This document shows, one piece after another, positions 7,209 to 14,632 of a stretch of 44,018 bases of DNA. The notes beneath the pieces are model-generated. The model ran no database searches and was not told where the DNA came from. It saw only the letters and a list, made by a program, of their open reading frames with translations. The stretch is taken from IMG/VR virus record IMGVR_UViG_3300034072_000527, positions 1-44,018 of that record; one strand, given 5' to 3'. The number at the start of each line of letters is the position of its first letter. Within the stretch, counting starts at the first letter, position 1. The position numbers and the translations under genes were made by a program. This DNA is from a virus.

Positions 7209-7221
7209 CGACGACGTGGAA
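7207..7221. promoter_or_regulatory. Operator-like dyad, copy 6
   Basis: TTCGAC-GAC-GTGGAA on the plus strand, one of six copies of the dyad TTCGAC-N3-GTGGAA. It lies between the RNA polymerase stop (7224) and the promoter at 7191-7208 and shares about two bases with that promoter, so a bound protein could block initiation. Confidence 0.6.
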
Positions 7222-7223
7222 GT

Positions 7224-9704
7224 TTAGGCGAAGGTGTAGGCGGCGTTCAGGACCGCGTTCAGGTCCAGCGTCCCGGCCTTGGGCGGAGCCGGAAGCTCCT
7301 CGGCAAGCTCTTCGCCGAGCTGCTGCTTGAGCTGCTCGTAGAAGTCCCCGAGGACGTCGCCTTCGTACTGCTTGATGAACGTCTCGCGCAGGATGCCCGA
7401 GAGGCGGTCAGTGTCGGCAGCGTGGGTCCCGAAGCTGTCATGGATCATCGCAAGGTGCGCGATGCCTTCACGACGGGACTGCAGCGCGACCGACTGCAGG
7501 TGCGCGGCATCGAGCGAGTGGACGAAGTTGGGAGCGACGCCGTTCGCTTGCGCCCGGCTGTCGATCTTCTCTTCCTCCACACTGAGCATCACGTCGAGAC
7601 GTGCCCCTGCCCAATGCGTGATGATGCGCTTGCCCTTGCTCTTCTTGTACTCCTGCAGGATCGGAAGGCCCATCGGGGTCTCCCACCACAGCGGGAGGTC
7701 AGCCTTCGCCGCCACCTGTGCCGCGTCCCGCAGCCAGTCCATTGCCGCAGCCGCCGACCGAATGGTCGAGCGGATCGCCCGGTAAAGGACGTGCGACAGC
7801 CACATGGCAGCGTGGTAGTTGTCCGCGCCGCCGAGGTAGGACTGCTCCCCGGCCAGCGCAGCTTCCCGGTCCAGTTCCTTGAGGGTCTGGTGGATCATCT
7901 GCTGCATCCCGAAGCGGGTTGCCGAGTAGCAGTAGGTCATCGTCGGGCGCTTCGCGATCTTGCGGTTCACCTTCCCTCCCCGCCAAGGGTTCGGGATGGT
8001 CAGCTCGATCCCTTCCGCGTTCTCGAAGGTGATCGTGTCGGTCGCGTCGGCCTCTTCCTGCGCCTTGGTGGCGACCGCCATATAGACGTCCGCCGGGGTC
8101 TCCGAGGGCAGGAGGTTGACCGTGCGCCCGCCGTCCTCGTCGCGGAGCATGGCGGAGAAGTGCTGCAGGCCGGAGCAGGACCCGTCGAGGGCCACGGGGA
8201 TGCGGCTCTCATAGGTCGTCGGGTCGTCCAGCGACATGGCCCGGTTCAGCTCCATGCAGGCCGCGAGGGCACAGTAGGGGCTGTCGGCGGTGGTCCAGAA
8301 GCGGGCACCGTCGAGCGGGTTCGCGCCGCTGTCGAGGATGGCGTCGATGTTCTCGGCGACCCACGCGAGGCGGTCGTCGAAGCTCACCTTGTCCACCCCG
8401 AACAGGTTGGCGATGTGGATTTGCAGCCAGCGGAAGCCCTGCAGACCGAGCGCCTTGCCGTCGGCGAAGTGGATCAGCGCCTTCTGCCAGTCGCTGCCCT
8501 GCGGCGAGGGGCCGAAGACCGGGATCGGGTAGGCCCGGCCACGGAAGTCCAGCTCGTGCGGGAAGTAGATGCGGTCCTCGTCGACAAAGCGGCGAGCGAC
8601 CCACAGCCCCTGCATGACAGCCATACGGGCGCTGACACGCTCGGCGTTGGCCGCATAGACCCGCGCTGCCTCGCGCTTCCACTCAGCCTTGGCGGCTTCG
8701 TTGGTGTCAATGTCGTGCGGCTTGGCCGGGATGGGATCGTCGGCGCGCTGCGGGAGACCCCCGAGGGACGTGCCGTCGCTCCACACCTCTTGCATGACCG
8801 CGAGGACGTCGGCGTTGATCTGCCACGGGGTGTCCTGAATGTGGTTCACCGACTCGTAGCAAGCGTCGACGTCATGTCCGCGCAGCTCTTCGTGATAGGC
8901 CTTGTTCCGCTGCTTGACGAAGCGGTTCCCGGCCCGGGGCGTGAGGTAGCCGCCATAGGTGGGCGAGCGCCAGCGGCGCGGGCGGACCAGCATCGGCAGG
9001 TTGATCGGCTCCATCGTGGAGCAGCGGTCGTGCTGGTTGTCGAGCCAGCCCTGCAGGGTCTCGGTCGGCATCAGGCGGTAGATCGTGCCGCGCTTGTGCT
9101 TCGAGCCTTCCTTCGTGAACAGCCCGGTCGCTTCGATCACCAGCTCCATGAGCTTGAAGCCGATCTGCGCGCGGGTGGTCTTCGGCAGCTCGCGGCGGAC
9201 GCCTTCGGCCTCGAACAGCTTCTGGACGGCAGCCCGGCGCTGGCGGGAGTAGCCGCGCTTTTCCTGCGCCTTGAGGTAGCCCTTGTAGCCCACGCGGTTC
9301 TGCTCACGGAACGCCTGAAACTCCAGGCTCTCGATGATCGCGTCGGCGATGCTGATAGCGATGTTCTGCAGGGTCGCGCGGGCGACTGCCATGTTCACCA
9401 TGACGCGGACCGTCAGGTAGGCGACCTCGTCGGCGTCCATCAGGAGGATGAAGGGGACCACGTCGTGGCGGCGACCGGCCTTGCCGTTGCAGGCTTCCGC
9501 TTCCAGCTCGCGGATCGCGGCAGCGACAGGCTCGATGCAGGCCTTCACCAGCATCCGGCCCGGCGGCAGGTTGGCTTCCTCTTCGACCGTCCCGGCCTCG
9601 ACCTTCCACGGCAGCTGCCGCGAGTGATAGCGGGAGATACCGAGGGCGCGGCTTTCGTCTTCCAGCTCCAGCTGGCGGCGGATCAGGTCACGGATATTCT
9701 GCAT
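7224..9704 (-). CDS. Single-subunit phage RNA polymerase (T7 gp1-like)
   Basis: An 826-residue polymerase (T7 has 883). Catalytic residues match T7: D507 (LDGSCSGLQHFSAML), K585 and Y593 (AKRPTMTYCYS), H730 (PNFVHSLDAAH) and D756 (IHDSFG). The conserved DFRGRAY is at about 386-392, and the C-terminus ends in FA as T7 polymerase does. ATG 9704 is chosen because AAGGAAA lies five to eight bases upstream. It should recognise the five promoters at 905, 7191, 9813, 15541 and 39158. A promoter for itself lies upstream at 9813-9831, giving positive feedback once the first polymerase is made. Confidence 0.98.
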   Translation of the reverse strand: MQNIRDLIRRQLELEDESRALGISRYHSRQLPWKVEAGTVEEEANLPPGRMLVKACIEPVAAAIRELEAEACNGKAGRRHDVVPFILLMDADEVAYLTVRVMVNMAVARATLQNIAISIADAIIESLEFQAFREQNRVGYKGYLKAQEKRGYSRQRRAAVQKLFEAEGVRRELPKTTRAQIGFKLMELVIEATGLFTKEGSKHKRGTIYRLMPTETLQGWLDNQHDRCSTMEPINLPMLVRPRRWRSPTYGGYLTPRAGNRFVKQRNKAYHEELRGHDVDACYESVNHIQDTPWQINADVLAVMQEVWSDGTSLGGLPQRADDPIPAKPHDIDTNEAAKAEWKREAARVYAANAERVSARMAVMQGLWVARRFVDEDRIYFPHELDFRGRAYPIPVFGPSPQGSDWQKALIHFADGKALGLQGFRWLQIHIANLFGVDKVSFDDRLAWVAENIDAILDSGANPLDGARFWTTADSPYCALAACMELNRAMSLDDPTTYESRIPVALDGSCSGLQHFSAMLRDEDGGRTVNLLPSETPADVYMAVATKAQEEADATDTITFENAEGIELTIPNPWRGGKVNRKIAKRPTMTYCYSATRFGMQQMIHQTLKELDREAALAGEQSYLGGADNYHAAMWLSHVLYRAIRSTIRSAAAAMDWLRDAAQVAAKADLPLWWETPMGLPILQEYKKSKGKRIITHWAGARLDVMLSVEEEKIDSRAQANGVAPNFVHSLDAAHLQSVALQSRREGIAHLAMIHDSFGTHAADTDRLSGILRETFIKQYEGDVLGDFYEQLKQQLGEELAEELPAPPKAGTLDLNAVLNAAYTFA

Positions 9705-9796
9705 GGGATTTCCTTCCGGGTCAGGGATGAGGCCCGCGATGCGCAGGCCGAGGGTCCGAAGGGGCACCGAGGGCGCTCCTAAAGGTCTCTCTCAGT

Positions 9797-9831
9797 GGGT
9801 GTGTTCACACCCCCGATAGTGCGTGTTAATT
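9797..9831 (-). promoter_or_regulatory. Phage promoter with 5' hairpin ahead of RNA polymerase
   Basis: The minus strand carries AATTAACACGCACTATCGG (9813-9831). Right after the start GG comes the perfect inverted repeat GGGTGTG-AA-CACACCC (9797-9812), which would cap the transcript with a hairpin. About 90 bases of leader follow before the polymerase ATG. Confidence 0.85.
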
Positions 9832-9840
9832 GGGCATCCC

Positions 9841-9874
9841 GGCACGATCTTCGACGAGGCGGAAGTATCGTGCC
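9841..9874. promoter_or_regulatory. 34-bp composite palindrome: operator dyad inside inverted octamers
   Basis: GGCACGAT at 9841 and ATCGTGCC at 9867-9874 are perfect inverted repeats. Between them lies operator-like copy 5, TTCGAC-GAG-GCGGAA (9850-9864). The site is between the integrase stop (10004) and the RNA polymerase promoter. It could be a repressor site controlling RNA polymerase; its size and spacing also resemble a tyrosine recombinase core site, which is an alternative reading. Confidence 0.5.
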
Positions 9875-9901
9875 AGAACGTGCCACGGCGCATCGCGCCT
9901 A

Positions 9902-9928
9902 ATCGTGCCAGTTGGCACTGGCGTTTTT
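9902..9928 (+). terminator. Hairpin with T tract on the plus strand
   Basis: GCCAGT-TGGC-ACTGGC (9907-9922) followed by GTTTTT. It has the form of an intrinsic terminator for rightward, antisense transcription toward the integrase gene. An ATCGTGCC octamer overlaps its left arm. Confidence 0.5.
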
Positions 9929-9963
9929 CTCCGTGTAAGTGATTGATTATTTAGGGAGTTATT

Positions 9964-9994
9964 GGAGCGGGTAGGGGGACCCGCTCCGTTTATT
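9964..9994. terminator. 9-bp perfect hairpin downstream of integrase
   Basis: GGAGCGGGT and ACCCGCTCC flank a six-base loop (9964-9987). It lies 17 bases past the integrase stop. The T-rich side (GTTTATTTT) is on the plus strand, so as an intrinsic terminator it would work best rightward; for integrase mRNA it may simply stabilise the 3' end. Confidence 0.5.
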
Positions 9995-10003
9995 TTCAGT
10001 GAC

Positions 10004-11284
10004 TTATTCATGGCTCACCGCGACAGCCTCGGCACGATCTGTTCCACCTGATCGACGATCTACAGTGGGGCATGGTGTGCCATCCGCTTTCGCTTTCCCC
10101 CCACCGTAGGCGTTGAGGATAGACGTGCCCCGCCAGACGTGGCTGTTCATCAGGTGCAGGTAGCGCCCGGCGGTGATCTTGATGTCCGAGTGCCCGAGCC
10201 AGTCGCGCAGAGCGACCAGATCGAGGCCACCCTCGGCGAGGCGGGTGGCGCAGGTGTGCCGGAAGGTGTGCAGCACGACGTCGTCGAACTGGAACCCCTT
10301 TGCCGCCATGTCCTGCCGGATATTCTGGAGCAGGTAGAGCGGGCCGGAGCTACCCTTGGCCCACGGGAACCAGCGGGTGCCCTCGACGCGCTCGTTCAGC
10401 TCTTCGATCACGCGCAGCGCCCGGTCGGTGAGCGGGACGTCGCGGGGTTTCTTGCTCTTGGTCACCACGATTTCCCGCCCGGCGTAGATGGTGCGCCGAG
10501 GGATGGAGAGCCACACCCCTTCCTGCTGCTCGCCCGTCAGCGGGTCCGTCCAGCGTTTCCGCTTGACCCACGAGGGACCCGCGAGGATCGCCTCGGTCAG
10601 GCGGGTGCCGGTGTCGGTGAGCAGGATGATCAGCCGCTCGAAGTGCCACCATGCTCGGAGAGGCTCGGCCTGCCGCCGGGTCAGGATGCAGTCGAGCAGC
10701 GCCGCCTCTTCGTCGAGGCTCACCACCCGGTCGCGCTCGTTCTCGACCTTGATCGAGGGGAAGTCGGGCATGGCCTTGAGGACCCCTTCCCTCACCGCGT
10801 GGCGACACGCTGCCGACAGGCTGCCGGTCAGCTTGCGGACGCTGGCCGGGGCGTAGCCCGCCTCGAACAGATCGTCGGTCAGCTGCTTGGCAATGGCCGA
10901 GGTCACCTGTCCGATCTGCAGATCGCTGGGCAGCATCTTGTTCAGGATGCGGACGTTCGACCGATGCGTCGCGTCGGCCCGGCAGTCTCCCCACACGTCG
11001 CGGTGCGAGAGGCACTGCGCCAGCCACGCGGACAGGTAGGGCGTGTCGAGCTTCGTCAACGTGGAACCGTCGCGGCTGATCTGGCGACCCTTCGGTGCGA
11101 TCACCCCGCCCACGGCAGGGTGCAGCGGGTGGACCCCAGCAATCCAGTCGCGGCGCTGGGCCTCGGCCTCGGCCCGGTCCTTCGTCTTGAGGCCCACGCG
11201 GGACCGGCGGGTGCCGCCCTGTCCGTCGGGGACCTCGGTGTCGAGGTAGTAGATGCCGTTCGGCTTCTGCTTGAGCGCGGTCAT
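10004..11284 (-). CDS. int: Tyrosine recombinase / phage integrase
   Basis: A 426-residue integrase with a SAM-like core-binding domain (about 80-180) and a C-terminal catalytic domain. All active-site residues are visible: R228 (TGTRLTEA), a lysine among K276-K279 (KSKKPRDVPL), H339 and R342 (LHTFRHTCATRL), H365 (WLGHSD) and nucleophile Y375 (AGRYLHL). It would join phage and host attachment sites. Integrases beside the RNA polymerase gene are known in some T7-like phages of marine bacteria. AAAGGA precedes the ATG, which overlaps the upstream stop by ATGA. A tail of about 50 residues after Y375 is longer than usual. The gene appears intact. Confidence 0.96.
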   Translation of the reverse strand: MTALKQKPNGIYYLDTEVPDGQGGTRRSRVGLKTKDRAEAEAQRRDWIAGVHPLHPAVGGVIAPKGRQISRDGSTLTKLDTPYLSAWLAQCLSHRDVWGDCRADATHRSNVRILNKMLPSDLQIGQVTSAIAKQLTDDLFEAGYAPASVRKLTGSLSAACRHAVREGVLKAMPDFPSIKVENERDRVVSLDEEAALLDCILTRRQAEPLRAWWHFERLIILLTDTGTRLTEAILAGPSWVKRKRWTDPLTGEQQEGVWLSIPRRTIYAGREIVVTKSKKPRDVPLTDRALRVIEELNERVEGTRWFPWAKGSSGPLYLLQNIRQDMAAKGFQFDDVVLHTFRHTCATRLAEGGLDLVALRDWLGHSDIKITAGRYLHLMNSHVWRGTSILNAYGGGKAKADGTPCPTVDRRSGGTDRAEAVAVSHE

Positions 11285-11448
11285 GGCTTGGTCCTTTCCA
11301 TCGGGTACTGCCCGGCGCGGCGGGACAGGCTGATCTGCCCGGCCCCGTAGGACTCGGCGTAGTTGATGATCTTGGCGCGCGACCGCGTGTCCGGGGTGAC
11401 TTCCCCGAAGAGGTCGAGGGCGCGCTCGCTGTGCGGGTCTCGGCTCAT
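11281..11448 (-). CDS. Hypothetical 55-residue protein upstream of integrase
   Basis: ATG 11448 one base after the MarR-like gene's stop; the stop overlaps the integrase ATG (ATGA), so the three genes form one operon. The middle (TRSRAKIINYAESYGAGQISLSRRAGQ) is basic and helical. The position suggests a recombination directionality factor or integrase partner, but no helix-turn-helix is clear. Function unknown. Confidence 0.7.
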   Translation of the reverse strand: MSRDPHSERALDLFGEVTPDTRSRAKIINYAESYGAGQISLSRRAGQYPMERTKP

Positions 11449-11449
11449 G

Positions 11450-11842
11450 TCAGCTCTCCATCGTAATGGCAGCGGCGACCGTGTCGATCACGCGCTGCCC
11501 GGTTCGTGTCAGCCGCAGGAACTTGCGGCGGTGGTCTGTCGGGTCCAACTCGGCCACGAGCCAGCCCAGCCCGTCGAGGCGGTCCCCGTCGCGCTTGCGG
11601 CCTTCCTTGAGGAAGACCTTGTAGGTGGTATGCAGGCTGCGGTTGACCTCAAGACCGAGGGTCTCTTTCAGGTCGGTGAACGTCGCCGCCCGTCCCGCGC
11701 GGTCGGCCAGCGCCGCCGTGAGGAAGAACGCAGCCTGCGCCAAGGTCAGCTGGCGCGGAGCGATTTCAGCTAGGACGATCAGGCCTGCCGAGAAGTTTCG
11801 CAAGGCGGGCGTGTACCGCCGCCGCTCGGTCGTTGTTGGCAT
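11450..11842 (-). CDS. MarR-like winged-helix regulator
   Basis: A 130-residue protein with the MarR outline: N-terminal dimer helix (ALRNFSAGLIVLAEI), a helix-turn-helix (LTLAQAAFFLTAALADRAGRAATFTDLKETLG, then recognition helix around NRSLHTTYKVFLK) and a wing ending RRKFLRLTRTGQRVID. AGGAG precedes ATG 11842. It heads the operon with integrase, like a repressor-integrase cassette. An operator-like dyad (11883-11897) sits just upstream, suggesting autoregulation. It is the most likely protein to bind the six dyads in this genome; that is inference. Other winged-helix families cannot be excluded. Confidence 0.75.
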   Translation of the reverse strand: MPTTTERRRYTPALRNFSAGLIVLAEIAPRQLTLAQAAFFLTAALADRAGRAATFTDLKETLGLEVNRSLHTTYKVFLKEGRKRDGDRLDGLGWLVAELDPTDHRRKFLRLTRTGQRVIDTVAAAITMES

Positions 11843-11882
11843 GGTGTTTCTCCTGCGTCCCTTCGATTTCATGCAAGGGACG

Positions 11883-11920
11883 TTCGATCATGTGGAACTT
11901 ATCTGCGGTCATGTCAATGT
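11883..11920 (-). promoter_or_regulatory. Candidate promoter with operator-like dyad (copy 4) before the MarR-like gene
   Basis: The plus-strand dyad TTCGAT-CAT-GTGGAA is at 11883-11897. On the minus strand a perfect -35 TTGACA lies about 20 bases upstream, with a weak -10 (CATGAT, 19-base spacer) inside the dyad. A protein bound here would cover the -10, which fits autorepression. Confidence 0.5.
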
Positions 11921-11969
11921 TCTTTGGTCGGACCCGCCGCCGATGGCAGGACCTCAGGGTTGCGACCCT

Positions 11970-12016
11970 CGCCGCCCGGCTTGGGCGTAGGCCAACGATG
12001 CTCGGCCCGGGCGGCG
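11970..12016. repeat. Long inverted repeat upstream of the MarR-like gene
   Basis: Ten-base perfect arms (CGCCGCCCGG at 11970-11979, CCGGGCGGCG at 12007-12016) with a 27-base loop. No U tract follows on the minus strand. It separates the early small genes from the regulator-integrase operon and may end early transcripts or act as a protein site. The stretch 11843-12061 shows no convincing gene. Confidence 0.5.
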
Positions 12017-12061
12017 TAGGGATTTGTTCCTTATGTGTTCTCGTTCGTGTAGGAAAGTGTC

Positions 12062-12241
12062 TTATTCGCAATCAGGGAGCCACTTAGGCAGCGGTCGGGA
12101 CAGCTGGCCGAAAATCAGCGGGGTGTAGGCGCGAGGCTGCGCCGGGGTTTCCGAAGGGGCCGGGCAAGAGCGTAGCAGGGCGCGCTGCGCCCCGGTGGTG
12201 TGCCGGTCGGGCCGGTGCCCGTTCCAGTTGGGGCGGCTCAT
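12062..12241 (-). CDS. Hypothetical 59-residue protein
   Basis: Starts MSRPNWNGHRPDRHTTGAQR; the ATG overlaps the upstream stop (ATGA). Pro- and Arg-rich, no domain seen. Last gene of the early block before the inverted repeat at 11970-12016. Confidence 0.6.
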   Translation of the reverse strand: MSRPNWNGHRPDRHTTGAQRALLRSCPAPSETPAQPRAYTPLIFGQLSRPLPKWLPDCE

Positions 12242-12333
12242 GCCCACCCCCGCTGCTCGAAGGCTTCATCGGTGGCTTCCTGCAGCTGATCGAGCAGCGC
12301 GTCGGACAGGTGGTGTGCGTAGGTGTCAAACAT
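12238..12333 (-). CDS. Very small acidic helical protein
   Basis: A 31-residue peptide beginning MFDTYAHHLSDALLDQLQEA. GGAGGAT stands eight bases before the ATG and the stop overlaps the next gene. The excellent ribosome site is the main support. Unknown function. Confidence 0.6.
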   Translation of the reverse strand: MFDTYAHHLSDALLDQLQEATDEAFEQRGWA

Positions 12334-12335
12334 GG

Positions 12336-12539
12336 TCAAAATCCTCCGTTGTAGATCGAGTGATATTGCCCCCGCGCCTTGGCGTGGAAGGTGAGCATCT
12401 GGGCGTAGAAGCGGTGCCGAGCGGCGCGCTTGGCAGGGTCCCGGCGGTGGCGCTTGAGAATGAGGCGGCGGGCACGGCGGACGACTTCGGTGTCGCTGTC
12501 GGCGACGTGCAGGCCGAGGCGGAGATATTGGGCGAACAC
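12336..12539 (-). CDS. Small basic early protein
   Basis: A 67-residue protein, GTG start with AGGAGG seven bases upstream. Very Arg/His-rich (RRARRLILKRHRRDPAKRAARHRFY), likely helical and possibly nucleic acid-binding. Similar short basic proteins occur in early regions of other phages, with no known role. Longer frames upstream overlap the neighbouring gene and are rejected. Confidence 0.65.
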   Translation of the reverse strand: MFAQYLRLGLHVADSDTEVVRRARRLILKRHRRDPAKRAARHRFYAQMLTFHAKARGQYHSIYNGGF

Positions 12540-12541
12540 GA

Positions 12542-12724
12542 TCAGGCCTCCTGTGTTGCGAGTAAGGCCCGCGCTTCGTTGTGCCCCTTGGACCACTCAA
12601 GGTGGCCTTTGGTGCCCTCGGGCATCGGGTTGTCGGTGTAGGCGGTGCCTTTGATCGCCGCCCGGCGACCCATGCGGCGGCAAGCCTCGTAGTGGGTGAT
12701 CACGATCATGCTTCGGGTGGTCAC
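12542..12724 (-). CDS. Rmf/CrpP-like small protein
   Basis: A 60-residue protein starting at a GTG with AAGGAA eight bases upstream. The pattern GRRAAIKGTAYTDNPMPEGT followed by HLEWSKGHNEA is the ribosome modulation factor/CrpP fold signature (G-A-G, DNPxP, W-G-A). Cellular Rmf dimerises 70S ribosomes, so a phage version could bind host ribosomes or mRNA early in infection; this is inference. The gene lies in the early block, where host-takeover factors are expected. Confidence 0.75.
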   Translation of the reverse strand: MTTRSMIVITHYEACRRMGRRAAIKGTAYTDNPMPEGTKGHLEWSKGHNEARALLATQEA

Positions 12725-12726
12725 GT

Positions 12727-12915
12727 TCAGTTTCCTTCGATTTCCCGGCCGTGCCGGGTGTAAAGCGGGCCGCTGTAGAAGGCGGCGTTGGCGAGGCGCT
12801 GGCGGTCCCGTTCGAGGCCTTTCAGCAGCGCCGGGACGCGGCTTGCGCTGTCGATCAGCGAGGCGAGGGCGCAGACCCCCGCGCCGATCAGGAAGAGGGC
12901 GATGGCGATGCTCAT
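12727..12915 (-). CDS. Small membrane protein
   Basis: A 62-residue protein with one N-terminal transmembrane helix (residues 2-22, SIAIALFLIGAGVCALASLID) and a basic cytoplasmic tail. The ATG overlaps the upstream stop (ATGA). Function unknown. Confidence 0.7.
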   Translation of the reverse strand: MSIAIALFLIGAGVCALASLIDSASRVPALLKGLERDRQRLANAAFYSGPLYTRHGREIEGN

Positions 12916-13391
12916 GCGTCGAGCCTTTCAGTGGACCAGCGCACCAGCTGTCGGCGGCTGCGGTGTTGGGATGCAGGGGCGGCTTGTGTCTGATCGATCA
13001 CGATGCCGTCGCGGACGGTGACGACGTGCCGGGACACGCAGACCATGTAGGTCACCCCCGGCTTGGCGTAGCGCCGGGCGAAGGTCTCCACGCTGCAGCG
13101 CGGCAGGTAGTCGGCAAGGCTCGGCGATTTCATCATCCGCAGCCACTGCAGGTCCCCGGCGGGAACGTGCTGGCGGTGCTTGCAGGGCACCCCCAAGGTC
13201 TCCAGCGCGGCCTTGCGGTGCAGGTGGTGGGTTCCCCCGGTCCACTTGCGCCGCCCGGCGGCGTAGTAGGGCGCGAGGGTGTTCCACGCCTTTTCGAAGG
13301 GCACCCCGGCGAGGATTGCGGTGGCGAGGACCCCGCAATGGCCCCAGAGGGGCACGGTGCCGTAGTCGGCGGGATAGAGCGGATGCGTCAT
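12912..13391 (-). CDS. Predicted papain-fold cysteine hydrolase
   Basis: A 159-residue protein. Near residue 19 WGHCGVLATAILAGVP puts a Cys at the start of a helix, and near residue 121 SRHVVTVRDGIVIDQ puts a His on a beta strand, the usual Cys...His order of papain/C39-like folds. Between them are a conserved-looking GGTHHLHRKAALETLG segment and extra His/Cys residues. Similar short phage proteins of unknown substrate exist. It could be an early anti-host protease or amidase; activity is inference. ATG 13391 follows the upstream stop by one base. Confidence 0.6.
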   Translation of the reverse strand: MTHPLYPADYGTVPLWGHCGVLATAILAGVPFEKAWNTLAPYYAAGRRKWTGGTHHLHRKAALETLGVPCKHRQHVPAGDLQWLRMMKSPSLADYLPRCSVETFARRYAKPGVTYMVCVSRHVVTVRDGIVIDQTQAAPASQHRSRRQLVRWSTERLDA

Positions 13392-13392
13392 G

Positions 13393-13731
13393 TCAGAACG
13401 CCCCCAGCTTGAGGGTGAACGACCGGCCAAAGCCGCTGGGCACCTTCACCTTACCCGTCTGGCAATCGACCGAGAAGATCACCCCGTCGAAAGCCGTGTT
13501 GATCGGCATGATGCCCAGCGAGAGACCGCCGGGGATTTTCTCGTGGCACAAGCCCACGAACCGGGCCGCAGCGTAAGACCCGTCGCCCTTGCGCATCCGG
13601 GGTGCGGCCTCTTTCAGCCAGTCAATGACGTCGTCAGCGTTCCAATGGAGATAGACCTCGACCCCCATCGGGCGGTCCATGTCAGCGGACAATTGAGCGT
13701 CGGGGAAGCGGATGATTGCGCGGTTACCCAT
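13393..13731 (-). CDS. Conserved-looking hypothetical early protein
   Basis: A 112-residue alpha/beta protein beginning MGNRAIIRFPDAQ, with GVEVYLHWNADDVIDWLKEA and YAAARFVGL segments. AAAGGA precedes the ATG. I recall similar small proteins on phages and plasmids, without function. It is the second gene of the early block. Confidence 0.75.
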   Translation of the reverse strand: MGNRAIIRFPDAQLSADMDRPMGVEVYLHWNADDVIDWLKEAAPRMRKGDGSYAAARFVGLCHEKIPGGLSLGIMPINTAFDGVIFSVDCQTGKVKVPSGFGRSFTLKLGAF

Positions 13732-13812
13732 GGTGATGTTCCTTTCGTGATTTCGGTGCCTGTCTCGTCAGCGCCGGGCGGCTATCCGGCGGACCCTGCG
13801 CGGTGGCAGGGT

Positions 13813-13827
13813 TTCGACTAGGTGGAA
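13813..13827. promoter_or_regulatory. Operator-like dyad, copy 3
   Basis: TTCGAC-TAG-GTGGAA on the plus strand, just after the stop of the 13830-14603 gene. It is part of a 20-base direct repeat (13812-13831) identical to 14617-14636. A 7-bp hairpin (ACCCTGC/GCAGGGT) follows on the minus strand. Confidence 0.6.
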
Positions 13828-13829
13828 GT

Positions 13830-14603
13830 TTAGGCGAAGTGCCGCTTGCCGGTGCCGTGTGCGGCGATGGTGATCGACGCCTTGGCCTTGCCAGCGGTGC
13901 CCATGCAGGCCTTGCAGGTGATGCAGCTGGTCACGTTGCCCTTTTCGTCCGACGCCGGGCAGGTGGTTTCCTTGCCCTTCACGTTCTGGAAAGGCTCGGC
14001 GGTGACGCGGAAGGTCCGATAACCCATGCCGTGGGCGGCTTCCATGTCGGCAAGGCTGTCAGCGGACGCCATAACCAACTCGCTCCAACGGGCCGGGATT
14101 GCCTGCCACTGGTGGGTGTAACCCGTCCAGCCCTTCGCATTGATCAGGGCTGTTTTCCAGAGAGCGAACGGGGCGGCTGCCGGGTCCCCGTAGGTCCCGA
14201 GACGGACCATGCGACCAGCGAACAGGGCTGCAGCTTCGAAGGCGTTCGCCTTGGGATAGATGCCGCGCTGATAGGCCGCAAAGACGCTCCGGGGACCGTG
14301 CATCAGGGTGACGTAGCAAGAGCGGCCCTTGCCGGTCCCGTCGCCGCGATGCGGGCAGGTCCCGCAGATCGACACGTCGTCACCCGAACGGACGGCGCTA
14401 ATCGGGTCAATGTCGCTGCGCAGGATATAGGTCTGCACCATTGCCCCGGTCTTTTCGTTCGTGGACTTGGCGCGCAGCCCGGTGGCGATCACGACAATCG
14501 GCTTTCCGTCCAGCTTGCTCGGGCCTTCATACAGCACGACGCCGTTGGCCTTTGCGAGGACGGGCGACAGGGCAGCTTCGGTGGCGGGTTGAATGTTGAA
14601 CAT
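13830..14603 (-). CDS. First early gene: Cys-rich hypothetical protein
   Basis: A 257-residue protein. An alpha/beta N-terminal part contains GKPIVVIATGLRAKSTNEKTG; it is followed by two Cys clusters: CGTCPHRGDGTGKGRSC near 79-95 and CPASDEKGN plus SCITCKACMG near 214-233, likely zinc-binding. I recognise the family from other phages but know no function for it. ATG 14603 has AAAGGA upstream. It is the first gene behind the host-type promoter at 14946-14973, the position of T7 gene 0.3 (anti-restriction), though there is no similarity. Identical 20-base repeats holding operator-like dyads flank the gene. Confidence 0.8.
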   Translation of the reverse strand: MFNIQPATEAALSPVLAKANGVVLYEGPSKLDGKPIVVIATGLRAKSTNEKTGAMVQTYILRSDIDPISAVRSGDDVSICGTCPHRGDGTGKGRSCYVTLMHGPRSVFAAYQRGIYPKANAFEAAALFAGRMVRLGTYGDPAAAPFALWKTALINAKGWTGYTHQWQAIPARWSELVMASADSLADMEAAHGMGYRTFRVTAEPFQNVKGKETTCPASDEKGNVTSCITCKACMGTAGKAKASITIAAHGTGKRHFA

Positions 14604-14617
14604 GGTGACGGTTTCCT

Positions 14618-14632
14618 TTCGACTAGGTGGAA
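14618..14632. promoter_or_regulatory. Operator-like dyad, copy 2
   Basis: TTCGAC-TAG-GTGGAA on the plus strand, identical to copy 3, 15 bases before the ATG of the first early gene. It lies in the leader rather than over a visible promoter, so it may act as a roadblock or at RNA level. Confidence 0.6.

Noticed and set aside
7197-9782. 861-codon open frame on the plus strand
   Set aside because: It is the shadow of the RNA polymerase gene in a high-GC genome; composition (Arg/Val/Leu/Gly-rich), no ribosome site and no domain. Other long plus-strand frames (1583-3316, 28096-29718, 31898-33973) are rejected for the same reason.
11766-12071. 101-codon minus-strand frame overlapping the MarR-like gene
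   Set aside because: It crosses the long inverted repeat and operator and overlaps the better supported regulator in another frame, without a ribosome site.
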